Source: Sesamum alatum
Taxonomy: Eukaryota; Streptophyta; Magnoliopsida; Lamiales; Pedaliaceae
NCBI GenBank assembly: GCA_034509735.1
Contig: JACGWO010000001.1
Location: forward strand, 36,831,966 to 36,895,965
Direction of reading: 5' to 3'
Length of the DNA: 64,000 bases
Shown: piece after piece, positions 1 to 9,824 of the stretch
Numbering within the stretch: the stretch's first letter is position 1
Layout of the letters: each line of letters begins with the position of its first letter
Program-made: the position numbers and the translations under genes
Notes under the pieces: model-generated
What the model saw: only the letters and a program-made list of their open reading frames with translations
The model's database searches: none
Told to the model about the DNA's origin: nothing

Positions 1-1152
1 GAGTCAATCTCGAAGGATAAAATAAGTAATTGGATTACTTAAGGGAAAGTCCATTGGATGGATGGGCCGATATTGTATCGGACTTTCATTTAATCGGTAA
101 ATGGGATTTTCGATTAAATATGGAAAGTTGACATGTTGAGACATTGGATCTTTTAATTGGATTAAAAGATCAACGGGAATAATTTAAGTGGACATTAAAT
201 TGGATTTAATATTGGGTTCGTCGTAATTGGATTACGATAAAACCCGGTCCGTTAAATTATACCCGAGAGGAGAAATAATTCCTAATTTGGAATAGGAAGA
301 AGTTGGACTTCTTCCCTTAATTAAATATGGCCGACATGCTCCCTTGGAGGAAGCAAAATCAGCCATGTTTCATGCTAGGTGGTATGTTGACTTATCTCTT
401 TTGGAAAGAGACAAATCAACTCCAATCAAGCTCTTCCCTTTTGGTATGATTTGATCATACCATAAATTTTGGTAGACTTGATTGAAGAATTGATGGTGAT
501 TGATTGGAATGGATCTAGACATCCTTGGATGAACCTAGACACATTCTAATAATCACATTAATTATGTATATATATTAGAATATACAACAACAAGCACATG
601 TGATTCATTATTCATCTTTTTCTAGGAAAAAGAGAAGACAAAAATCCTCTCCTCTCTCTCAAAATTTCGTGCTCCCTCCCTCTCTTACACTTGTGTTCTT
701 CACTTGATTTTGAATCAAGAAGAAGAACAAAGTAAGTTTAAGAGAACACTAATTCATAGTGTTCTTCTCTTAAACCGATTCCTTGCTAAACCCGTTCTTT
801 TCTAGCAAGAAGAACGTGTGTTTCTTCCGGTGTGGTGTGGATCACCTTTGGAGAATCCATACGTTTGGATTTCGTGAGCATTCCGGAGAAGGAACAACGC
901 TAGTAGCCGGGAGCATACGCTAAACAATCAAAGGTAACGGTTTATTACGCTTTGATTGATTTCATTTGTATATCAATGCCCTATGTGTTTAAATATATGT
1001 TTTAATATTTACACATCCTACATCGAACGCCGGTTGAGCACCCAAGGGTACACCCCTTGGGATTCGCGTATTTTGAATTTGATTTAAATTTACGCAATTT
1101 CTCGCTTTCCTCGCTTCCGCTCGCGCTCCCGGGCGGATCCGCTTGTCCTTCA
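1..1152 (+). repeat. A1 5' LTR, 3' portion (family A)
   Basis: The window opens inside a family-A LTR. The first bases align with about 60647 onward in the complete LTR at 59575-61804, so roughly the first 1,070 bp of U3 lie off the left edge. It ends with CTTGTCCTTCA at 1152, followed two bases later by a tRNA-iMet primer-binding site, which makes this the 5' LTR of a plus-strand element. An AT-rich stretch near 560-590 (TATGTATATATATTAG) is a possible LTR TATA region, and a CT-rich pyrimidine tract follows at about 645-690. There is no coding content. Confidence 0.93.
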
Positions 1153-1154
1153 AG

Positions 1155-1167
1155 TGGTATCAGAGCC
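1155..1167 (+). other. A1 primer-binding site (tRNA-iMet)
   Basis: TGGTATCAGAGCC is complementary to the conserved 3' end of plant initiator tRNA-Met. It lies 2 nt after the LTR end. This is where minus-strand cDNA synthesis would be primed. Confidence 0.93.
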
Positions 1168-2542
1168 CGGTTCGATGTAAGGGGCATAGATCTATGTGTT
1201 TGGCATGATCTACTTGCTTTTAAATGGCTTTATTGGCATGTTAGATAACATAAATATATGAATAATATGATGATTCAATTGTTTGGATTTAATGGACTTT
1301 TGGCATGCTTAATTTTGTTAGATTGGATCTAAAATTGCATGCTTATTTTCAGAATAATATTAATATTATTGTGCTGAAACAATTTTGAAAAACACAAAAA
1401 AAAAAAAAAAAATTTGGTCGGGCCGGTAGTGGCCGCGCGTAGGCGCCCCGATGCGCGCGGACGTTGCGCACAGGGGCGCGCGCGCGTGCGCCGGCCGCTG
1501 CTGGCCGAGGGCCAGCGCGCGGCACAGTGCGCGCGCGCTGTGCCCTGTGCGCGCGGGCGGCCGGCCAGCACAACGGCTCGGTCGTTTTGTGTCGTTTTTC
1601 GACTTTTTCCGAAAAATTTGATTTTCTGTATTTTCTGCACAATATTCTGAAAATATGTTAATTTTGCATTTTTGATTTTGGGATAATTGGATTATTCCTT
1701 GAATTAAATTTGCTTAATTAATTTGGGATTAATACATGCATTGGATGCATTGTTTAAAATGTCCATTAAATTTAAAATTTGAATTTTGCATATTATTTGT
1801 ATATTTATGCTTTTGTGATGTTGGACATCACTTGGGTATTTGGAATATCCATTAGTTATTTTTGTATGATTATTTGGAATAATTATGTTATGTGAGTTGA
1901 TGGAATCAACATGGGATGATCACAAGAGCCCTAGACCTTATGTATGGATGAATGTATGATCATTTATTTTCTGTTGGGTGGGCCTGCGTGCCTCTTGTTT
2001 TTGGGACTATCATCTCCCGTATTTTCAGCCTCATGATGTTAAGGCTTGTTTTCTTTATTACCGATGTATTACTTTCAGTTGTAATGAGAGTAGATAGGAT
2101 TGGTGAGGTTTTACTTTTAACAAGCAATTGGAGTCGGAGACCCCAAGGAGGAGCATCAAGGCGTGAAACAAGAGAACTACAAGGCCCATTGGAATGACAA
2201 TGGGTATATTACTATTGTAATAATTTAGGACCACCCTAGACAGACCATAGACTCACTGCGGGCTCAGTGGGTCGCATAGGTTGGGCTTGTGATCATCCTA
2301 ACAGGGGTATGCTATGTTTTCTGCATGCGGCGTTTTTATTTATCGCTTTAAATATTGGATATTTATGCATGCTAAAACACCATAATGTGATGAGGTCTCG
2401 GTCACACTTAAACTCTCATTTGGTTGGACCAATTTAAATATTAGGCCCAGAACGGACTTGGATCAAAATGGTATTTTGGTCTGTCCGAGCCTTCCATCCA
2501 CAGCAATATGGTGAGGAAGCTACCACTACCCAAGTGTGGTCT

Positions 2543-2553
2543 CACGAGTCGTG
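2543..2553 (+). promoter_or_regulatory. A1 leader palindrome, copy 1
   Basis: CACGAGTCGTG is an 11-nt inverted repeat (CACGA/TCGTG around a central G). It sits in the flank GTCTCACGAGTCGTGGCAC, which is kept in the other leaders. The function is unknown; a role in genomic RNA dimerisation or packaging is my inference. Confidence 0.6.
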
Positions 2554-2624
2554 GCACACTTGGAATAGGGGAAAGCCGCACTATTGTTGTGAACAAAAAG
2601 ACTGCGCTCGCTGTTTCCCTGTCT

Positions 2625-2635
2625 CACGAGTCGTG
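2625..2635 (+). promoter_or_regulatory. A1 leader palindrome, copy 2
   Basis: This is a second CACGAGTCGTG, 82 bp after the first and again preceded by GTCT. The paired arrangement and spacing are kept in A2 (81), A4 (82), B2 (79), B3 (79) and C1 (81). Confidence 0.6.
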
Positions 2636-2897
2636 GGGGGCGACAGTTTGAGGCATGATTTGGTTGATGGGTCGGGCCCAACACTGAGTAACATGGTTCG
2701 TTTGGAGTCCTCGGGACAATGTGAATAGGTGAGGCAAAATATCTTGGGAATCTCATTGGATGAGAATGATATTCGATATCTCCCACAGGGTCTTCTTCAT
2801 GTGAATCGTAAAAGCGGGCATGGAGATTACGCTTGTGGATCCCAAGCCCACTAGGAAATGGTTTCCCGAAACTCCGCTTGAGAGTGGCGGACTTTCG

Positions 2898-2906
2898 TAT
2901 AAATAG
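2898..2906 (+). promoter_or_regulatory. A1 TATA-like box upstream of gag
   Basis: TATAAATAG, within CGTATAAATAGTGGGAGG, lies 106 bp before the gag ATG. The match to a plant TATA consensus is good, and the box is kept in A2, A4, B2 and B3. Whether it drives a leader-less gag-pol transcript is untested. Confidence 0.5.
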
Positions 2907-3003
2907 TGGGAGGGTTAAAGACTAAAAGACCAAGTCTTCAACTTGAACAATAATATTACCATCATCTGCTAATTTCTGCTTTACATTTTTTTATAATGTA
3001 GAT

Positions 3004-3843
3004 ATGTCTAAGAACCCGTTAACCATGATTCTTGAGACTAACAAATTCAACGGAACGAACTACTCAGACTGGCTGAGAAACCTTAGGATTGTCCTCGGTT
3101 TCGAGAACCAAGGCTACGTCTTGGATGAGCCGCCACCGAGCGACTTACCGGAGGGGTCCACGCCTGAAGAACGTTTGACGTTCGAGAAATGGCATGAGGA
3201 CAACCGGAAAGTACGCAGTATCATACTGGCTTCGATGTCTAACGACATCCAGAAGAAGTATGAGAGGCTGGACAACGTCTCTGCCATAATGCTCCGCATG
3301 AACGAGGTTTATGCGGTTCCGGATAGGCGTATTAGATATGTCGCCACAAAAGCATTCTTTGGCACCAAGCTCGCTGAAGGAGCGTCTGTACAGAGTCATG
3401 GGGTCAAGATGCTCTCCCTAGTGGAGAAACTCGAGGACCTTAAAGCTGGGCTTAACAATGACACGTACATTGACGTGATTCTCCAGTCGCTTCCTCCATC
3501 CTATGACCCGTTTGTTGTAAACTACAACATGAACGGACTTGAGAAGTCTATTAATGAGTTGATCAACATGCTGGTCCAATACGAGGCAACGACCCACAAG
3601 TCGGCGCCGGCGGTATTGATAAGAGAGGCTTCGACCTCCAAGGCGAATGGCAAGAGGGCCGGACGCTGGAAGAGGAAGAAGGGCAAAGGGAAGACGGTTG
3701 TGGCCCCTGCTCACGCTCCGGGCGTCCCTGTTGCTCCGGTTGGACCGAGCAAAGGGAAAGGAAAGGCCCGTGGTTCTCAGCGGTCCAAGGCAAATGATGT
3801 CTGCATGCATTGCCAAGGGAAAGGGCATTGGAAGAGGGAGTGA
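3004..3843 (+). pseudogene. gag: A1 gag (Copia capsid/nucleocapsid), truncated at the zinc knuckle
   Basis: The frame opens MSKNPLTMILETNKFNGTNY and reads 279 residues. Residues about 10-200 form the plant Copia gag capsid domain. A lysine/arginine-rich linker (RWKRKKGKGK) follows. The retroviral-type CCHC zinc knuckle begins CMHCQGKGHWKRE, but its last cysteine codon has become TGA at 3841-3843, so both the RNA-binding finger and the gag-pol polyprotein are cut. A2 keeps the cysteine. The ATG was chosen because it is the first in frame after the TATA box and matches the start in A4, B2 and B3. Reading continues in the same frame into protease, so this is a single nonsense break. Confidence 0.9.
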
Positions 3844-5184
3844 CCACAACTCCTCTCCAACCCAGGTGTGTTTGTGGTTGAAGTTAATATGATTACTAAT
3901 TCTGCTTCATGGGTATTGGATACCAGGTGTAGTGCTCACATCTACAATGATTTGCAGGCACTGCAAAGAAGCAGAAGGCTAACCAAGGATGAGATGATCC
4001 TGAGGCTAGGCGATGGCAAGGCCGTTGCTGCGAAGGCCGTAGGATCACTAGAGTTAGCCATTAGTAGTCAAGTTAGGATTGTACTGAACGACTGTTTCTA
4101 TGTACCTAGCATGATTAAAACACTGTTTCCATCCCGGTCCTTGATAAGGAGGGATATGAATTTACCATCAATAAAAACGGTGTTTTTCATTATCAAAGAT
4201 GGCATTTCTCATCTGCTTGGTACATTGGTCAACGGTCTGTACATACTTCAACAGTCTAATTGGATTATGACTGCAGAACACAAATGAAAACGTGATGATC
4301 ATAATAACGCACAGATATGGCATGCGAGGTTAGGTCATATCTCTAAAGATAGGATAAGAAGGTTGGTGGACTCAAAGAGTATAGAAATAGACGATTTGGA
4401 CAACCTACCGACCTGCGAATCCTGTCTAAAGGGAAAGATGACCAAGAAACCCTTTGTTGGACAAAGTACGCTAGCCAGTGGTCTGTTGGATTTGATCCAT
4501 ACAGATGTCTGTGGTCCACTAAATACTCAGGCTAGAGGGGTACTCGTACTTCATAACCTTTACCGATGATCACTCACGGTATGATTCTGTTTACCTGATG
4601 AGGTACAAGTCTGAAGCCTTTGGAAGGTTTTAAAGAATACAGACTTGAAGTAGAGAACCAAACCGGTCGAAAGATCAAAGCCCTTCGATCGGACCGAGGT
4701 GGAGAGTATTTGAGTGGTGAGTTTACTGATTATCTAAAAGAGAATGGGATTCTCTCTCAGTGGACCCCTCCTGGAACACCGCAGCTTAATGGTGTGACTG
4801 AAAGGAGGAATCGGACCTTGTTGGACATGGTCCGATCCATGATGAGTTTTACCGAACTACCCCTTTCCTTCTGGGGATACGCTCTTGAGACGGCGGCCAA
4901 AGTTTTGAACTTGGCGCCATCTAAAAGGGTATCCCAGACGCCATATGAGATATGGCATGGCAAACCTGCCTCCTACAAATACTTGAAAGTGTGGGGTTGC
5001 CCCGCATATGTCAAGAGATTAGTGGGAGATAAACTGGACTTGAGGTCTAGTTTATGCAGGCTCATCGGCTATCCGAAAGAAACTGCGGGGGTATTATTTC
5101 TATGATCCCTCCGAGCAAAAGGTTTTTGTCTCGCGAAACACAGTGTTCTTGGAAAAAGGTTTTCCATCGGATAGTCGACGCGAT
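3844..5184 (+). pseudogene. pol: A1 protease-integrase part of pol, multiply broken
   Basis: The protease remnant reads SASWVLDTRCSAHI; the catalytic DTG triad has become DTR (3919-3927) and the following Gly is also lost. A TGA at 4285-4287 follows, the same stop that A2 carries. The integrase zinc-binding part (ARLGHIS ... CESCLKGKM) starts near 4320. The catalytic core follows: HTDVCGP at about 4498, SDRGGEYLS at about 4690 and the glutamate in TERRNRT at about 4800. Frameshifts occur near 4540, 4631 and 5090. The frame runs into the N gap, so RT, RNase H and the 3' LTR are not visible. It cannot encode an active polyprotein. Confidence 0.9.
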
Positions 5185-5684
5185 NNNNNNNNNNNNNNNN
5201 NNNNNNNNNNNNNNNNNNNNNNNNNNNNNNNNNNNNNNNNNNNNNNNNNNNNNNNNNNNNNNNNNNNNNNNNNNNNNNNNNNNNNNNNNNNNNNNNNNNN
5301 NNNNNNNNNNNNNNNNNNNNNNNNNNNNNNNNNNNNNNNNNNNNNNNNNNNNNNNNNNNNNNNNNNNNNNNNNNNNNNNNNNNNNNNNNNNNNNNNNNNN
5401 NNNNNNNNNNNNNNNNNNNNNNNNNNNNNNNNNNNNNNNNNNNNNNNNNNNNNNNNNNNNNNNNNNNNNNNNNNNNNNNNNNNNNNNNNNNNNNNNNNNN
5501 NNNNNNNNNNNNNNNNNNNNNNNNNNNNNNNNNNNNNNNNNNNNNNNNNNNNNNNNNNNNNNNNNNNNNNNNNNNNNNNNNNNNNNNNNNNNNNNNNNNN
5601 NNNNNNNNNNNNNNNNNNNNNNNNNNNNNNNNNNNNNNNNNNNNNNNNNNNNNNNNNNNNNNNNNNNNNNNNNNNNNNNNNNNN
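5185..5684. other. Assembly gap (500 N)
   Basis: Exactly 500 N separate plus-strand A1 integrase from minus-strand C1 pol. The missing A1 RT/RNase H and 3' LTR alone should need about 4 kb, so the length is probably a placeholder. Confidence 0.98.
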
Positions 5685-6850
5685 ACAGGACTGACCCAGA
5701 AACCTGTACCTCTTAGGTATCTAGGATATTCGTGTCATCCTTAGGAGGACTGGAATATAGTCAGTAGGAAAACTTGATTACAAATGATGTTTGCTATATC
5801 ATACTGAGGTGTCGCTCTACTTGATTCCTCAAGGAGCTACTCCTTACACCGGTTATCCTTTGAAATCCAATTTCCCTTAGGACAACACATGAACCTGCGC
5901 AGACCTAGTTTGCCTCCCACTAGTCCCTTGACGTATGCAAGACTATCCTACATACTCAAGTACTTTGTAAGATACAGGCTTGCCATGCCATATCCAATAT
6001 GGCGTTTGGGCCACGATCTTTAGAAAGTTCCATGTTTTACAACTTGGCCACTGTCTTAAGAACACGCCCAGATGGGCCAAGGTAGTTCAGTGAAAACACC
6101 GATCGAACCATGTCCAACAAGGTTCGATTCCTCCTTTATCAGAGACGCCGTTCAATTGTGGCGTTCCAGGAAGAATTCCACTGAGTGAGAATTCCATTCC
6201 CATTTAGATAGATCAAGAGCTCACACTAAATACACACCACTCGATCCAATCGAAGGTTAATTTTGCAACCAGTTTGATTCCCACTTCAAATCTAATTCCC
6301 TGAGCCTTCCAAAGGCCCTTAGACTTGTGAACCCTCTACTGGTCTTGTGTACTCAGTGACCCACAGATGTCTGACTGGATCCAATCCAACAGACCCACCA
6401 GCAAGCATACTTTTGTCCTACAAAGAGCTTCTTGGCCATCTTCCTGCTCAGGAAGGACTTGCAAGCTAGCAGGCTCAAATTGTCTATTTCTAGACTCCTT
6501 GAATCTACTAACCTCCTTATCCTATCTAGAGGAATGTGACCTAGCTTTGCATGCCAAAATCTGTGAGTTTATCTTGATTATCCATTTCATCATTTGTTTT
6601 GAGCATTCATAATCTAATTATGGGATAGTATTGAAACAATTATGCAAACAACCTAGCAGACAAGAATATTCATTCTTTGTCAAATAAAAGAAGCTTTCAT
6701 TGATCAAAAAACATGTAATCCTTATTGTCCAACAATAGAAAAAAACATAATTTGATCATGCTAGGTTACATAATTGTGACCTATCAACTCTATCCTAACA
6801 TGATCACTAGCTAAGCCTAATTGGTCCCATAGCAATTGCAGCAACAACCC
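5685..6850 (-). pseudogene. pol: C1 integrase/pol remnant (family C), heavily decayed
   Basis: Read on the minus strand, this stretch matches the integrase part of the other elements piece by piece. The block at 5830-6010 matches the integrase C-terminal region (compare plus-strand text CATATGGCGT... at 23521). The block at about 6110-6190 matches the region around the catalytic glutamate. The block at 6370-6560 matches the N-terminal zinc-binding region and first catalytic aspartate. No frame stays open for more than about 80 codons, and substitutions and indels are dense, so it is the oldest pol in the left half. RT, RNase H and the 3' LTR of C1 are not in the window. Confidence 0.75.
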
Positions 6851-7852
6851 AGCCATTGCCTAGCTTTAGAACCATCTCCGTCTTAGCCTTCTACTCCTTC
6901 TCATTTTCCTGCAAACCATTTGCAGATATGAGCTCTACAACTGGTATCCAATACCCAAGAAGTAGAATAGTAATCATGTTAAAGCTCAAATCAAATGTAC
7001 CTTGGTTGGAGAGGAGTTTAGGACACTCCCTCTTCCAATGCCCTTTTTTCACGACAATATATGCAAACATCTTTTGCAATCCTTGACTGCCGAACCGCCT
7101 TCCTCTTTCCTTTGCCATGCCCAGCATGGCAACAGGAGCGCTCTGTGCGCTTGCAGCGGCTGATTCTGTCTTACCTTCTTCCTCCTCCAGCGTCCGGCCC
7201 CTTTGCCTTTCGCTCTTGAGGTCGAAGCCTCCCCAACCAATACCGACGGCGCAGACTTTTCAATCGTTGCCTCGTACTGGACCAACATGTTTATCAACTC
7301 ATGAAGGTCTTTTTCAAACCCATTCATGTTATAGTTCACGATAAACGGGTCAAAAGAGGGAGGAAGAGACTGAAGGATCACGTCGATGTACGTTTCTTTT
7401 TCAAGATCAGCTCGGAGGTCTTTGAGCTTCTCCACTAGGGATAGCATCATCACTCCATGCTGGTGTACAGAAAACCCTTCTGTCATCTTAGCTCCGAAAA
7501 ATGCCTTCGTCGCAGCATATTTAATATGCTGGTCCGGTACGCATAAACGTCTTTCATGCGGAGCATTATCGAGCTGACATCATCCAGCCGATCATACTGT
7601 TTCTGGATCTCATTAGTCATGGATTCCAGTATGATGCTGCGGACCTTGCGGTTGTCCTCCTGCCATTCATTGAACGTCAAACGCTCTTCTGACGAGGACC
7701 CCTCCGGCAAGACCCGAGGAAGTGGCTTATCCAGAACGTAAGCCTAGTTTTCAAAATCTAGGACAATCCTCAGATTTCGCAGCCAATCGTTATAGTTTGT
7801 TTCCGTCAAATTTATTAGTCTCAAAAATTACAGCGAGCGGATTCTTAGACAT
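6851..7852 (-). pseudogene. gag: C1 gag and start of protease, frameshifted
   Basis: The minus-strand start at 7852 reads MSKNPLAVIFETNKFDGN, matching the gag start of the other families. Pieces in three frames follow: SSEERLTFNEWQEDNRKVRS (about 7700-7640), the capsid block around YIDVILQSLPPSFDPF (about 7390-7340), a basic linker (GRWRRKKV, about 7200), a degraded zinc-knuckle region (KKGHWKREC, about 7040) and a protease remnant near 6950. At least two frameshifts separate these pieces. It is divergent from A and B throughout, which supports a separate family C. Confidence 0.85.
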
Positions 7853-9810
7853 CTACATTCAAAAATGTAAAGCAGAAATTTAGTAGATTATTATAATATA
7901 GAATTCAAGTTAAGACTTGGTCTTTAGTCATTAACCCCTCCCACTATTTCTTCAAAAAGCCCACCACTCTCAAGTAGGGTTTTCGGGAAACCATTTCCTA
8001 GTGGGCTCGGAGTCCACAAACGCAATTCTCCATGCCCCGCTTTTACGATTCACATGGGAAAGGCTTTGTGGGAGGTATCCAATACCATTCTCATCCAATG
8101 AGATCCCCAAGATATTTTGCCTCGCCTCTTCACATGATCCCAAGGACTCCAAGCGAATCATGTTACTTAGCGTTAGGCCGACCCATCAACCAAATGAATA
8201 TCTCAACTATCGCCCCCCACGACTCGTGAGACAGGGAAATAGGAGTATATTCCATTCGTTCATAACAACAGTGCAGCTTTCTTTCATTCCAAACGTGCCA
8301 CGACTCGTGAGACCACGAATGGGTGAAAGTAGCTTCCTCACTACATTGCTATGGATGGAAGGCTTGGAATAATCAAACCATTTGATTTTAATTCCATTTT
8401 GGGCCTAATATTTACTTGGACCATCCAAGTGAGAGTTATAGTTTATTGAGACCGAGACCTCATCATTATTAGTACTTTGCATGCTCAAGTTTTAAACATT
8501 TAATGTAAATAATGCATTCCAAACACATCATACATCAAAGCATTAAAACATTAAACACATGCAAAACAAGCCTAGCACGCCCCTGTTAGGATAATCACAA
8601 GCCCGTTCCTAAGTGATCCACTGAGCCCGCAGTGGATCTATGGTCAATCTAGGGTAAGCCTACACTATTACAATTTTTACATCCCATTATCATTCTAATG
8701 GGCCTTGTAAATCCTTCTTTGTTCTTCTTGACCTTCCACCGTGGGCTCCGTCCACCGGACCTTCATCTCCTTGGAAGCTTACATTTAATAAAATAAAGCC
8801 TCACAGTCTAATCTACTCTCATTACAACTTAAAAGAAACCCCAATCTTAAGTCGGGGGGAGTACATTAAAAGAGAGGAAGAAAGCCTTATTATTCCAAGG
8901 CTAAAAACGATAGAGAGAAGAGAAAAACAAAGAGGCACGCAAGCCTCACCCAACAAAAATATAAACCATACATAGGTCAATGGGCTAGTGATCATCCTTA
9001 TTGTTTATCAAATAAACAACAATAAAGCACATTTATATCAAATATAAGCATGCCAACAAATAAATACATCCCATGCATTTATAAATAGATATCCTATATC
9101 TAAAACAATAAACATAATAAAATGCAGAAAATATCATATTAATAATGCAATTAAAAATATGGATATCAACTATACATCCAATGTACAATTTTATTTTATT
9201 TTTTTTTTGTTTGTTTGGAAACCATTTCCAAAATAATCTAAGGCATAAAAAAATAATTTTAGAAAATCCAATTTAACCAAAATTAAAATATGCCAAAATT
9301 AATAATTTCAGAAAACTAGCAGAAATCAGGAAAATCCAATTTTCCGAAAAACGGCAAAAACGGCACAAAACAGTGCTGCCGGCCGGCCGTCCCAGACGGC
9401 CGTGCGCGCGCGCGCGCGCGCAGGCGCCCTGCCTGCGCGCCGCGCACGCGCACGCTCAGCAGCGCGTGCGGCCGCCCGCGTGCAGCAGCAGGCGCGCGCG
9501 CGCACGCCCAGCAGCGCGCACGGGCGCGCGCTGCTGCCCTGCCGGGCGGCAGGCACAGTTTTTCACTTTTTTTTTTTTTTTATTTTAAACTTCTGCTATA
9601 AAAACTGAAATTAAAAATGCATTTACAGAAAATCCAATTCTCAAAAAATGCATGGATATCCATAATTTCAAAAGCAAAATTAACACATATTTTCTACACA
9701 TATTATCATGCAATAAAGCCATAAATCATGCTTTCCAAAAGCAATTTAAACATGTTCTTCATGCTTAACACATAATAACATGTAATTCCTATAGCCACAA
9801 CACCGAACCG
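7853..9810 (-). other. C1 untranslated leader
   Basis: This leader of about 1.96 kb has the same plan as in the other families: two CACGAGTCGTG palindromes (8218-8228 and 8299-8309 in minus sense), AT-rich sequence, a CpG-rich tract at about 9373-9560 and an adjoining T-run (A-run in element sense) at about 9567-9582. The TATA-like box seen in A and B is degraded here (plus text ACTATTTCTTC near 7943). I see no coding frame beyond CG-tract artefacts. Confidence 0.8.
8218..8309 (-). promoter_or_regulatory. C1 leader palindrome pair
   Basis: CACGACTCGTG (CACGAGTCGTG in element sense) occurs at 8218-8228 and 8299-8309, 81 bp apart. Both copies are intact although the surrounding gag and pol are badly decayed. 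Confidence 0.6.
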
Positions 9811-9823
9811 GGCTCTGATACCA
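9811..9823 (-). other. C1 primer-binding site (tRNA-iMet)
   Basis: GGCTCTGATACCA on the plus strand is TGGTATCAGAGCC in element sense, one base from the LTR end at 9825. Confidence 0.92.
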
Positions 9824-9824
9824 C

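Larger units (their letters stand above)
1168..3003 (+). other. A1 long untranslated leader with CpG-rich tract
   Basis: About 1.85 kb separates the PBS from gag, long for a Copia element. Visible parts in order: AT-rich sequence; an A-run at 1397-1413; a strongly CpG-rich low-complexity tract at about 1415-1580; AT-rich sequence; blocks conserved between copies at about 1980-2330; two CACGAGTCGTG palindromes; and a TATAAATAG box. Short reading frames here are arginine/alanine-rich artefacts of the CG tract or differ between copies, so I call no protein. The same order recurs in the leaders of A2, A4, B1, B2, B3, C1 and D. Confidence 0.85.

Noticed and set aside
1155..1180. tRNA gene suggested by TGGTATCAGAGCC and a following GGTTCGAT
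   Set aside because: No cloverleaf or A-box upstream. It is the primer-binding site complementary to tRNA-iMet, adjoining an LTR end in every copy.
2468..2728. Frame of 86 codons over the leader palindromes (also 63113, 25828)
   Set aside because: Its length and frame change in family B and C, while the palindromes stay, so selection is better explained at nucleotide level. A leader uORF is not excluded.
5054..5716. Open frames running through the gap
   Set aside because: They consist mostly of N-derived unknown residues.
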